A stretch of 64,000 nt of DNA from the NCBI GenBank assembly GCA_002256485.1, contig NNSG01000004.1, forward strand, positions 62,001-126,000, in the 5' to 3' direction. A program made the translations under genes and the position numbers. The notes beneath the pieces are model-generated. The model had not been told where the DNA came from. It did no database searches and saw nothing but the letters and a program-made list of their open reading frames with translations. This stretch comes from Fidelibacterota bacterium 408169 (GTDB lineage Bacteria; Fidelibacterota; Marinisomatia; Marinisomatales; TCS55). Position 1 is the first letter of the stretch. Every line of letters starts with the position of its first letter. This document shows, piece by piece, positions 33,321-42,699 of the stretch.

Positions 33321-33851
33321 TTATTCCTTTTCTATGCGATAAATTGCAGGTAAATGGCGCATTTTCTGATCATAATCCAACCCGTATCCTACAACAAATT
33401 CAGGTGCAATTTCAAACCCTACGATGTCAATCGGAAAATCCAAAATTGCCACATCCGGTTTTAATAATAATGTTATAATTGTTATTGATTTTGGGCCTGC
33501 GTCTTCCATACGGTCTTTAATAAATTTGATCGTTAATCCTGAATCAATGATATCTTCCACTATCACCACATGTCGATCTGTAATGTCTGCAGATATATCT
33601 TTTAGTAAACGAACAGTTCCAGTCGATTGACTGCCTTTATAACTGGCTAGTTTAATAAAATCCATTTCACAGTCAATATCCAATGCACGGATCAGATCGG
33701 CCATAAAAATGAAACTGCCATTCAAAATACCGATTAAAATTGGCACTTCATCTTTGAATTTTTCCGACAATTTCTTTGCAATTTCATGTACTCTTTTTTG
33801 AATATCTTCATCAAAAATAACCGGACTCAATTCATAACCGTGAAAATGCAT
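33321..33851 (-). CDS. hpt: hypoxanthine phosphoribosyltransferase
   Basis: VVIVEDIIDSGLT PRPP motif; 176 aa. Confidence 0.93.
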   Translation of the reverse strand: MHFHGYELSPVIFDEDIQKRVHEIAKKLSEKFKDEVPILIGILNGSFIFMADLIRALDIDCEMDFIKLASYKGSQSTGTVRLLKDISADITDRHVVIVEDIIDSGLTIKFIKDRMEDAGPKSITIITLLLKPDVAILDFPIDIVGFEIAPEFVVGYGLDYDQKMRHLPAIYRIEKE

Positions 33852-33853
33852 GA

Positions 33854-35206
33854 TTACACTACATCCTGCCGAAATGAAAGTTCCGCAAATTGAGTCGTTT
33901 CAGGTGTAATTTTCACAATATCGCTAATTCGTCGGCCGCACACCCATAAAACTTTATCTTTGTCAGCCAATACATATTGAGAATTTTTTGTAAAACGATC
34001 CAATTTTATATCTGTCAAAAAATCGCTTACTTTTTTATGCCCATCCATTCCCAGCGGTTGAAAATAATCTCCTTCCTTCCACTGGCGTAATACTATAGAT
34101 TTAGGGAGTTTTTTCCCATCAACTGTTTCAATACTGTTTTTCGAATTCTCACTATAATGATCTGTGGTCTGCCAAGTAAATGTAAAATTGTCTGTTTGAA
34201 TTTTTTCACCTTGATGAACTTCAAAATGTGAGTTTACAGAAGAAGAGATTTTTTTGATGATTAGATTTCCTCTATTCTTCAGTACTTCATTTTCTCCAAG
34301 TTTAATGATAGTACCGGTTTGTCCATTTGAAATCAAATGTTTGAGTCTCTCCCAATGATATTTCCGCCACTGTATTTCTTTATCATTTAACACGTGTTTA
34401 ACTAAATGAACTTTTAATGAAAGTGGTTCATCCAACAATTCATTAAGATTCATTAGTATTTTCCCATTCTCTTGTTTTTCTACAACCCGTTTTGAAATAG
34501 ATTTCATCATATAGTGAATAATGTCTGATATATCGTTTATGTTGGATGTTAAATCCTGTATAGCAGAGTTCAGATTGGGGTTCTGATCTTTCAATTTTTG
34601 AATGACCTTATGGCGAAGAAAATTGCGTGGATGAGTTAAATCTCTATTGGTACTATCTACCTTAAATGGAATTTTGTAATTCTGTGCATATGTTTCAATT
34701 TCTGTTTTCGAAAAAGGTAATAATGGTCTAACAATATTTTCCATTTTTTCACGAATACCCTTCAGACCATCCAAACCTGTTCCTTCTACAATATGCATTA
34801 AAATAGTTTCAATCTGATCATCGCCATGATGACCTGTTAAAATAATATCTGCATAAATACTTTTCTGGACATTATGAAAAAGTGAGTAGCGATTTGAACG
34901 AGCCCAGGCTTCAACGCTTTGATCTTTTGGCCTTGATTTAGGATCAAGATCAACCCTGTAATAATCAATTTCATTTTCACCACAAAATGATTTTACCAAT
35001 ATGGCATCTTCTTCTGCATCAGAACGTAAATGGTGCTGGACATGAATTGCAGATAGTTTCAATTTTTTCTCTTGTCGTAATCCTAAAAGCAAATGTAGCA
35101 AAACCATGGAATCAACTCCCCCAGAAACTGCAATCAATGCATGAGTTTCGTCCCCAATCAAATTATGTGCAGAAATATGCTTTTTGAATTCAGTGTTTAA
35201 GCTCAT
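33854..35206 (-). CDS. tilS: tRNA(Ile)-lysidine synthase
   Basis: AVSGGVDSMVLLHLL PP-loop; C-terminal TilS substrate-binding region. Confidence 0.93.
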   Translation of the reverse strand: MSLNTEFKKHISAHNLIGDETHALIAVSGGVDSMVLLHLLLGLRQEKKLKLSAIHVQHHLRSDAEEDAILVKSFCGENEIDYYRVDLDPKSRPKDQSVEAWARSNRYSLFHNVQKSIYADIILTGHHGDDQIETILMHIVEGTGLDGLKGIREKMENIVRPLLPFSKTEIETYAQNYKIPFKVDSTNRDLTHPRNFLRHKVIQKLKDQNPNLNSAIQDLTSNINDISDIIHYMMKSISKRVVEKQENGKILMNLNELLDEPLSLKVHLVKHVLNDKEIQWRKYHWERLKHLISNGQTGTIIKLGENEVLKNRGNLIIKKISSSVNSHFEVHQGEKIQTDNFTFTWQTTDHYSENSKNSIETVDGKKLPKSIVLRQWKEGDYFQPLGMDGHKKVSDFLTDIKLDRFTKNSQYVLADKDKVLWVCGRRISDIVKITPETTQFAELSFRQDVV

Positions 35207-36150
35207 TTGAATTCCTTAACAACATTGACAACTTGCTCTGCGGATTGCATGATATAATAGTGAATACACGGTACATTTGCTTCACACAATTCTTTTGTTT
35301 GTTCGACGGCCCATTTTACACCAATTTTTTTAATCTCATCATTCGTTTTTGCATTATTCACTTTTTCAACAAGTTCATGGGGTATATCTACATAAAATAA
35401 TTCAGGAATAAGCCTTAAATGCTTTTCGGTGGTTAAAATCTTTAACCCAGGGATAATCGGAATTTTAATTCCAATTGCACGTGCTTTAGAAACAAATTCA
35501 AAATATGATTTATTGTTATAAAACATCTGTGTTACAATATAATCTGCACCATTCATTACTTTTTCTTTTAAATATTTAATATCTGTATCTAAATCAACAG
35601 CTTCAAAGTGTTTCTCAGGATATCCGCCAACACCCACACAAAAATCAGTCGCACTTGCATCCAATAATTCATCGAGATATTTACCTCTATTCATTTTCTT
35701 AATTTGACTGACTAAATCAGATGCGTAATAATTAATCGTTTTCCCATTTGTAGTCATATTGCGTCTTAGATCATCTCCTCGAACAGCCAACACATTATGA
35801 ATCCCTAGATAATTTAATTCAATCAGTGCATCTTCAGTCTCTTCACGTGTAAATCCATTACAGAGAATATGAGGAACAGTTTCAACATCGAATCTATTTT
35901 TTATTGCGGCGCTTAAACCGATTGTCCCCGGTCGCTTTCGTCTCACATGGCGTTCAAATTTACCCTTAGGTGTATCAATATACTCAACTTCTGCAGAACG
36001 GCTGGTCAAATCAATAAAGGGTGGATCATAAGGCATTAATTCTTCCACCATGTTAAAAATTCTATCAGCATTGCCGCCACGCAGTGGAGGCATGATCTCA
36101 TAACTGAACAATGGTTTTTCCGCCTTTTTCAGGTAATCTGTAACTTTCAT
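35203..36150 (-). CDS. metF: methylenetetrahydrofolate reductase
   Basis: FSYEIMPPLRGG, VLAVRGDDLR, YIVTQMFYNNKSYF motifs. Confidence 0.92.
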   Translation of the reverse strand: MKVTDYLKKAEKPLFSYEIMPPLRGGNADRIFNMVEELMPYDPPFIDLTSRSAEVEYIDTPKGKFERHVRRKRPGTIGLSAAIKNRFDVETVPHILCNGFTREETEDALIELNYLGIHNVLAVRGDDLRRNMTTNGKTINYYASDLVSQIKKMNRGKYLDELLDASATDFCVGVGGYPEKHFEAVDLDTDIKYLKEKVMNGADYIVTQMFYNNKSYFEFVSKARAIGIKIPIIPGLKILTTEKHLRLIPELFYVDIPHELVEKVNNAKTNDEIKKIGVKWAVEQTKELCEANVPCIHYYIMQSAEQVVNVVKEFK

Positions 36151-36833
36151 AACCTAGAATTTAGCTTTTTTTCTAAAGGAATTAAAAAGGGGTTTTCTTT
36201 ACGTTCAATATTCATAGTTGTATCAGGTCCATGACCGGAATGGATACTATATTCCAAAGGTACATTTTCCATCAATTTTAATAATGATTTTTCCAATATA
36301 TTCCAATTACCACCTGGTAAATCTGTTCTGCCCACTGAACCTCTAAAAAGTGTATCTCCAACAAATACATGATCACCGATCATGAACGATGTTCCACCCG
36401 GAGTATGCCCAGGCGTAAAAATCAGTTTAAATGTAAGGCTACCAAATGTGAGTGTCGATTCATCTGTAAACCAATAATCAACATCTGGAGTTTTATTCTT
36501 ATTTAAGTTAAATAATTGACATGTTTCTTCATATGTATCCAAAATCAATGATTCTTCTTTGTGGAGATAAAAAGGGATATTTAACATTTCTTTCAATGTA
36601 GATACAGCGCCGATATGATCCATATGTGCATGGGTATTAATTATGGCTATTAGATTACAATCATGATCATTGATTGTGGCAATGATTAAATGAGGATCAT
36701 CACCTGGGTCAATGCAAACACATTCTCGAGATTCAGGATCAATAATTAAAAAAGAATTTTCCTGAAACGGTCCGGTGACAACCGTATGTACTTGAATACT
36801 CAAATATCTGAATAAACGAGTTCCGACAGACAT
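36147..36833 (-). CDS. MBL-fold metallo-hydrolase (glyoxalase II-like); N-terminus uncertain
   Basis: NTHAHMDHIGAV, FTPGHTPGGTSF, GDTLFRGSVGRTDLPGG; the first ~12 residues overlap the upstream gene. Confidence 0.88.
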   Translation of the reverse strand: MSVGTRLFRYLSIQVHTVVTGPFQENSFLIIDPESRECVCIDPGDDPHLIIATINDHDCNLIAIINTHAHMDHIGAVSTLKEMLNIPFYLHKEESLILDTYEETCQLFNLNKNKTPDVDYWFTDESTLTFGSLTFKLIFTPGHTPGGTSFMIGDHVFVGDTLFRGSVGRTDLPGGNWNILEKSLLKLMENVPLEYSIHSGHGPDTTMNIERKENPFLIPLEKKLNSRL

Positions 36834-37867
36834 TGAATCTTATCATCATATGCATGTGGAAACAAAAATCGTTCTGCAGCTGCAATGCTGCTCAATATTG
36901 AATTGCCATCCTGAGGTGTAAAACAAAAACCGGTTATTTCATGTTCGTTGCGGACATTTAAAGTTTGTTCAACTACAACAGTTTCATTCAAAATTCTCCC
37001 ATAATGACCATGATCCCGCCCGAAAGAAAAAACAGTACTTGTCATGTCTTTTTGTGTCATTGCTACCAATGGATTTGCCTCCAACTTATCCATGACTCCC
37101 TGCAAAGTGATTGGTTCCTTGATTTTCAAATTAAACCATAAAATGTGCATATATTGACTGTTTGTCTTCATAGCAGACGAGAACAAATTCAAATCCAAAT
37201 TTTTAGTTTTAAATAAACCAACTGCATCTTCTGCGTGATGGGAGCCGTATTTTTCGGAATGATGACCACCAACCTGAGGGGATGGTATAAACCCGCCCGG
37301 TTGACTGATATCATTCGCACGACGTATACAAACAAATTTTCCCTCAACCAGATTATCCAATTCACTTCCATTTAATGCCAATGTATTCGTAATACATGAA
37401 AGATTATGAGTATTACAGGACACAATCTGGACGAATTGATCATCTGCATTAAACACATTGTCATTAATTCCTCTAGCATATTTTTTTCCAAATCCATCTT
37501 CACTTCCTTGAGCTAAAAATCCTTTAACCTCATCGGAAAACTTTGAGTAGAATTTTTCTTTGTTCTTGTGGCCAACGCCTTTTGGAGTACAATCAATAAC
37601 AACAGATGACCGTTTTATTGCATCTTCTGTTTCAAAATCAGGATCCATACCCAAATCTTTGAAATCCTGCATACGATCGGGATTAACAGATAAACGAGCT
37701 CCACGGCGTTGGAGGTCAAATACCTTTGATCTATCACCTTTTAATGGGGTATTTTTATGGAATGTTATTTCGTCAATACCCAGTTTCGTTTTATAGTCAG
37801 TCAGCAAGCCAATGAGCGGTTCACCGATAGTACCCGTTCCAACAACGTGAACAATTTTTCGTTTCAT
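36800..37867 (-). CDS. archaeal-type (type II) glyceraldehyde-3-phosphate dehydrogenase-like protein
   Basis: GTGTIG Rossmann start, SVVIDCTPKGVG, FLAQGSE, VSCNTHNL (catalytic Cys context), RRA...IPSPQVGGHHSEKYGSHHAEDA resembling archaeal GAPDH. Confidence 0.75.
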   Translation of the reverse strand: MKRKIVHVVGTGTIGEPLIGLLTDYKTKLGIDEITFHKNTPLKGDRSKVFDLQRRGARLSVNPDRMQDFKDLGMDPDFETEDAIKRSSVVIDCTPKGVGHKNKEKFYSKFSDEVKGFLAQGSEDGFGKKYARGINDNVFNADDQFVQIVSCNTHNLSCITNTLALNGSELDNLVEGKFVCIRRANDISQPGGFIPSPQVGGHHSEKYGSHHAEDAVGLFKTKNLDLNLFSSAMKTNSQYMHILWFNLKIKEPITLQGVMDKLEANPLVAMTQKDMTSTVFSFGRDHGHYGRILNETVVVEQTLNVRNEHEITGFCFTPQDGNSILSSIAAAERFLFPHAYDDKIQCLSELVYSDI

Positions 37868-37879
37868 GTTTATTATACC

Positions 37880-37999
37880 TTAATGATTAGAAATATTTTT
37901 TAATTTTTTTTCAATTTTGAATTGAGTTATAAACCATGCAATTAATGAAATAAATACAATAAGATAAGCGGCAATACAGTAACTCAGAAAATTATACAT
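37880..37999 (-). CDS. ccmD: CcmD-like small membrane protein (39 aa), absent from the ORF track
   Basis: MYNFLSYCIAAYLIVFISLIAWFITQFKIEKKLKNISNH*; single TM then basic tail; start overlaps ccmC stop (ATGTATAA). Confidence 0.7.
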   Translation of the reverse strand: MYNFLSYCIAAYLIVFISLIAWFITQFKIEKKLKNISNH

Positions 38000-38666
38000 T
38001 TTTCGTCTTTAATTTATATTGAAAATTCAAAATTTTAACTCGAAATAGCAACATGAGTATATATAAAATGGTAAAGGTTAACATTGAAAATAAGAATGAT
38101 TGTAAAATGCCTTCAGGTTGTTGGGCCATTTCCACTTGTGGATGAAGTTGATATTGAGGTGCCCAGAATTTAACAGAATAAAAAATGAGTGGTACATCAA
38201 GAAATGCCAAGATACCTAATACAGCAGCATAGCGTGCTACTCTTTCCGGATGTCCACCAAATTTTCTTAACATAAAATAACCCATATAGATCAGAAATAA
38301 AATTAAGGTTGTTGTTAAACGTGGTTCCCAAATCCATGGTTTTCCCCAAATAGGTGTGGCCCATATGGGTCCCGTAATCAATACTAATGCAACAAACAAT
38401 GTACCAATCTCGGCAGCAGCCAGACCGACTCTATCCCAAAAAGAGTCTCTTTTAATAAAAAATAAAATCCCCGCTACCATAACAATAAAATAAGATAAAA
38501 AGCCCGACCATGCGATAGGGACATGAACGTAAAATATCTTTTGAGCCCAATGCTGTTCAGGAACCATGGGTGCAACAAAAAATATAGCATAAAGATTTAC
38601 TGCCATTAAAATGACAGAAACAATGAATAAAATGCGCATGAAGCGATCTTGGAAAAGAAATGACAT
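37992..38666 (-). CDS. ccmC: heme exporter protein CcmC
   Basis: QKIFYVHVPIAWSGF and WGKPWIWEPRLTTTLILFLIYMGY WWD-like motif. Confidence 0.93.
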   Translation of the reverse strand: MSFLFQDRFMRILFIVSVILMAVNLYAIFFVAPMVPEQHWAQKIFYVHVPIAWSGFLSYFIVMVAGILFFIKRDSFWDRVGLAAAEIGTLFVALVLITGPIWATPIWGKPWIWEPRLTTTLILFLIYMGYFMLRKFGGHPERVARYAAVLGILAFLDVPLIFYSVKFWAPQYQLHPQVEMAQQPEGILQSFLFSMLTFTILYILMLLFRVKILNFQYKLKTKNV

Positions 38667-39328
38667 TATTCTTCTGTTATATGTTCAAAAAATACATATC
38701 CCGCAAGACCGAATATTACAACATAGGTAGCCATGATTAATACCCAAAATTGCCAATAACTAAAAGGTATAAGATGATACCATCCGGTTGTCGCTTTTAC
38801 GCAAGCGATGAGTAACGGTGTTATTAGAGGAAAAAGTAAAACAGGTAATAGAACAGCGCTCATTTTTGCACGCATAGCCATTCCGGAAACAATTACACCC
38901 ACAGCCACAATTCCCAAATTACCTAACATAACAATACCAATTCCGGGGACAAATGACATGGGCTGTGATAATGCTAAAAATAAGAAAAAGGGTAAAATAA
39001 CGAGTATCTCTATAATGGATAGAAATAAGATTCCACTGACCCATTTTGCAAAAAAAAGTGTTCCCCTGTCAATCGGTGCAGATAATAAATGTGCAAAAGC
39101 ATCAAAATCTTTTTCCTGTCCAAATAATCGATGCAATCCCAATGATGAACTCAAAACAACCAATGACCAGAATAAGCCCGGAGCCATTTCATGGTTTATC
39201 TTTGGATTTCCACTCAACGAAAAAGAAAAAATCAATAAGACTGTGAGACCAAAAGCCAACATGGATAAAATAACCTCTTTATTACGAAGTTCCACAAAAA
39301 GCTCTTTTTTGAGAAGTGTTATAAACAT
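38666..39328 (-). CDS. ccmB: heme exporter protein CcmB
   Basis: 220 aa, six TM helices, LLKKELFVELRNKE start, between ccmA and ccmC. Confidence 0.92.
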   Translation of the reverse strand: MFITLLKKELFVELRNKEVILSMLAFGLTVLLIFSFSLSGNPKINHEMAPGLFWSLVVLSSSLGLHRLFGQEKDFDAFAHLLSAPIDRGTLFFAKWVSGILFLSIIEILVILPFFLFLALSQPMSFVPGIGIVMLGNLGIVAVGVIVSGMAMRAKMSAVLLPVLLFPLITPLLIACVKATTGWYHLIPFSYWQFWVLIMATYVVIFGLAGYVFFEHITEE

Positions 39329-39329
39329 A

Positions 39330-40016
39330 TTAGTTCATTAAAGACGTAATTTTATTTTCCAAATCTGAAGTTGAGATCGGATCATCCAAAACAACAGAAT
39401 GCTTATCTAATACCATGATGCGCGATGATATTTTCAAAACTCGACGTATATCATGATCAACGAAGATGATACTTCGCTGGCCATTTTGCCAAGATTCCAT
39501 TTTTTTCAAAACAAATTTTTGACCGGGTATATCCAAACCATTAAATGGTTCATCAATCAAAAGTAATGACCAATCAATTAACTCTAAAAAAGATAGTTTT
39601 AATCTTTGCATCATTCCCTGGGAATATACTTTAACTGGTTCATCAGCAGCGTCTAATAATTCAAAATCCTTCAATACCGTATTAATTGAGTCGGGATTGG
39701 TTTTGCAGCCATGTAACAAACAAAAATAATGCAGATTTTCACTTGCAGTTAATGATGGATATAAACCTGGAGCATGACCGCAATAATAAAGACCCTTTCG
39801 ATGGGTTGCAACGCCTTCAAATAAATTATTTCCATTAAAAATAGCTTGCCCTTCTTCCGGAGATGAAATTTTTGCTATAATACGCAATAATGTTGATTTA
39901 CCCGCTCCATTTCTGCCAAGTAATGCTAGCGTTTCCCCAGGACATAATGAAAAAGAAATATCCTTTAAAACGGGCTTATAATGAAAGGATTTGGATATAT
40001 TTGATACAGTTAACAA
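39330..40016 (-). CDS. ccmA: heme ABC exporter ATP-binding protein CcmA
   Basis: GRNGAGKSTLLRIIAKI Walker A, YSQGMMQRLKLS signature, LLIDEPFNGLD. Confidence 0.92.
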   Translation of the reverse strand: MLTVSNISKSFHYKPVLKDISFSLCPGETLALLGRNGAGKSTLLRIIAKISSPEEGQAIFNGNNLFEGVATHRKGLYYCGHAPGLYPSLTASENLHYFCLLHGCKTNPDSINTVLKDFELLDAADEPVKVYSQGMMQRLKLSFLELIDWSLLLIDEPFNGLDIPGQKFVLKKMESWQNGQRSIIFVDHDIRRVLKISSRIMVLDKHSVVLDDPISTSDLENKITSLMN

Positions 40017-40031
40017 AAAATTATAAATTAA

Positions 40032-40298
40032 TTATTTATTCAAAATAGTCAGTATTTCTGACACTTCTTTTTTCAACTCATTACGAGTTTGGTTATAGTC
40101 TTCATCTTGGATATTATCTAATTGGTAATCCATATCCAGTTCCTTAATGTGTCTATACAGAATTTTTTTGCGTTGTTTCAACGCATCTGAACTTTTTTCA
40201 GTATCCTTTATTTCCAATCCCGGTTCAAGAAATAACGGTTGGATGACAAACACAGCTATAACAAAAATAATTAAAAAGGCTATGACAACACTCATCAT
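40032..40298 (-). CDS. short CcmI-like membrane protein (start trimmed to 40298)
   Basis: one TM then KKILYRHIKELDMDYQLDNIQDEDYNQTRNELKKEVSEIL resembling the CcmI N-terminal domain; ATGA overlap with ccmF stop. Confidence 0.6.
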   Translation of the reverse strand: MMSVVIAFLIIFVIAVFVIQPLFLEPGLEIKDTEKSSDALKQRKKILYRHIKELDMDYQLDNIQDEDYNQTRNELKKEVSEILTILNK

Positions 40299-42268
40299 GA
40301 TTTTACCTTTCTCGGCGGCCATAAAGCAACGAGTGTTCCCAATACAAACAAATAACCGCCGTACCAAACCCAGTTAACCAATGGATTAATCATAATTTTT
40401 AGATAAGCCACTTCATTTTCCAAGTCTACACTGTTGAATATGGAATAAATATCCTTTTTTATTGTAGAATAAATGTCAAGTTCACTATGGGGTTGACGAC
40501 GTTCAGGATTAGGATTACGATGAAAATAAATACGTTTCTCCGGATGCAGTTTAATAAATGATTTACCTGAGGACGCATCGGCTACAACCAAATCGGCAAT
40601 ATAGGCATAATGATTGGGACGTTCTTCTTCCCGAATATTATACAATGTGAATGAATAACCGCTTAAATGCTCACTTTCACCTTTTTTAAGTCCAAATTCT
40701 TTCTCACTATCAAATGAATGGCCTGTAAATCCAACAAACATCAGTACAATTCCAACATGAACGATATATCCTCCATATCTACTACGGTTCTTTCGTATCA
40801 ATCGCCAAAAAGCAATGAAAGGGTTTTCTTTTTGTGATATCATCCTTGAACGGATTCCCCTGAAAAATTCATATCCTATGGTTGTTAAGACAAATGCCGA
40901 TAAACTGAATGAAACCAGTACATATCCTCTGATATTGAATATGTAGAGCACCAGTGCCGTGACTAAACCCATAACTATCGGTGTGGTAAAGTTTCGAATG
41001 AAACTTTGGTTGGACGTACGGCGCCAAACCAATAGAGGGCCAACTCCTGTTAAAAGTAAGAGTATTAATCCAATGGGAATATTCACTTGATTAAAAAATG
41101 GTGCGCCGACTGTGATTTTGGTTCCGCGAACCGCTTCTGAAATAACCGGAAATATTGTTCCCCAGAACACTGCAAAACACATGACAATAAACACAACATT
41201 ATTAAACAAAAATCCACTTTCTCTCGATGTAAATGATTCTATTCTTTTTTCTGATCGAAGAAAAGATTTTCGGTTGTATAAAAGTAAAAAAGAAACAACT
41301 AATATTAAAAATACAAATCCAAGAAAAATGGGACCCAGAGAAGAAGCAGTAAACGAATGAACGGAAGACATAACTCCGCTTCGTGTTAAAAATGTCCCGA
41401 AAATGCAAAGGGTGAATGTGATGATAATGAGAGTCATGTTCCAAACTTTTAACATGTCCTTCTTTTCCTGGATGATGATGGAATGGAGCAATGCAGTTCC
41501 TGTAAGCCATGGCATAAACGATGCATTTTCAACGGGATCCCATGCCCAGTAGCCACCCCAGCCCAATTCTTGGTACGCCCACCATCCGCCCAGGATGATT
41601 CCGATACTTAACATTAGCCACACGAAAAGCAACCATTGCCTTACAGTGCGCATCCATAGAGCATTCATATCCCTTTGTGCCATGGCTGCAATGGAAAATG
41701 CAAATGGAACAGTAAACCCTACATAACCTAAATATAGCATAGGAGGATGAATAGCCATGGTTATATTTTGTAATAATGGATTTAAACCCAAACCATTTAC
41801 CACCACAAAATCAGCTTCTGTTGGTATAAATGGATTACTAACAAAATTGATTAAGATAAGAAAAAACAGTTGAACTGTTGTCATGACAATCATCACCCAT
41901 GGCATGATTTTGTGTTGTGATCGCTGATTCTGGAATATGGTAATAACTGCATAGACAGACAGAGTAAATAACCAGAATAGTAACGAACCGGATTGCCCAG
42001 CCCAAAGAGCAGTTATTTTATAAATGAAGGGCGTTTCCAAACTCGTATAATGGGCAACATAATCTACATCAAAATTGCTTGAGATGAGTAATTGAGTCAG
42101 AATAAGTGTCGCTAATATACTTAAAAGTGAAACGGTCAGAGCTGCCCGTTGTCCGGATAAAAATAACCGTCCATCTCCACTACGTAAATAGAAAACGTGT
42201 AAAATGATGGTAACAATCGCCAGACCAAGAGCAAGATTTATGGCCAATCCGCCAATAACAGGTATCAT
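40295..42268 (-). CDS. ccmF: cytochrome c-type biogenesis protein CcmF
   Basis: 657 aa; WGGYWAWDPVENASFMPWL WWD motif, multi-TM. Confidence 0.95.
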   Translation of the reverse strand: MIPVIGGLAINLALGLAIVTIILHVFYLRSGDGRLFLSGQRAALTVSLLSILATLILTQLLISSNFDVDYVAHYTSLETPFIYKITALWAGQSGSLLFWLFTLSVYAVITIFQNQRSQHKIMPWVMIVMTTVQLFFLILINFVSNPFIPTEADFVVVNGLGLNPLLQNITMAIHPPMLYLGYVGFTVPFAFSIAAMAQRDMNALWMRTVRQWLLFVWLMLSIGIILGGWWAYQELGWGGYWAWDPVENASFMPWLTGTALLHSIIIQEKKDMLKVWNMTLIIITFTLCIFGTFLTRSGVMSSVHSFTASSLGPIFLGFVFLILVVSFLLLYNRKSFLRSEKRIESFTSRESGFLFNNVVFIVMCFAVFWGTIFPVISEAVRGTKITVGAPFFNQVNIPIGLILLLLTGVGPLLVWRRTSNQSFIRNFTTPIVMGLVTALVLYIFNIRGYVLVSFSLSAFVLTTIGYEFFRGIRSRMISQKENPFIAFWRLIRKNRSRYGGYIVHVGIVLMFVGFTGHSFDSEKEFGLKKGESEHLSGYSFTLYNIREEERPNHYAYIADLVVADASSGKSFIKLHPEKRIYFHRNPNPERRQPHSELDIYSTIKKDIYSIFNSVDLENEVAYLKIMINPLVNWVWYGGYLFVLGTLVALWPPRKVKS

Positions 42269-42699
42269 ATAGAAACTTCGTCCAGGTTATAACTGTTTTC
42301 ATCCCGTAAATCACCTTCGTATCGGGATGCACATTTTGTTTGCAGTATATCTGCTTCAAACAATCCGTTCACATACATACCTTCTATGATAACTTCGGCA
42401 CCATCTTTGAATAAATCGGGGCGAGCACCTGTGTAATGGACGGGAAGTATATAATCACCTTCCTTCAACTCAAACTGGCATGACAAGTAATTGTTATTAT
42501 CTAAATGAATAGATCCTTCTGCAACCAAACCACCCAATCGAACACGATCAGAATGATCTTTATCGATTAATTCTTCAACGGAAAGGAATGTAACCAATGC
42601 CTGTTCATCTGCAGGATTGGACGAGGCCCACCATATCCAAAAGACCACAACGACAATTATACCGGAAATTGCAAAATAAAATTTGTTTTTTGAATTCAT
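42265..42699 (-). CDS. ccmE: cytochrome c maturation protein CcmE, Cys-x3-Tyr variant
   Basis: N-terminal TM, OB-like fold (VRLGGLVAEGS, VHYTGARPDLFKDGAEVIIEG), ILQTKCASRYEG where HxxxY is canonical; start 42699 overlaps the mutase stop (TAATG). Confidence 0.88.
   Translation of the reverse strand: MNSKNKFYFAISGIIVVVVFWIWWASSNPADEQALVTFLSVEELIDKDHSDRVRLGGLVAEGSIHLDNNNYLSCQFELKEGDYILPVHYTGARPDLFKDGAEVIIEGMYVNGLFEADILQTKCASRYEGDLRDENSYNLDEVSI

Noticed and set aside
38808-39341. 177-aa plus-strand ORF antisense to ccmB
   Set aside because: Low-complexity composition typical of the complement of a membrane-protein gene; ccmB is clearly the real gene.
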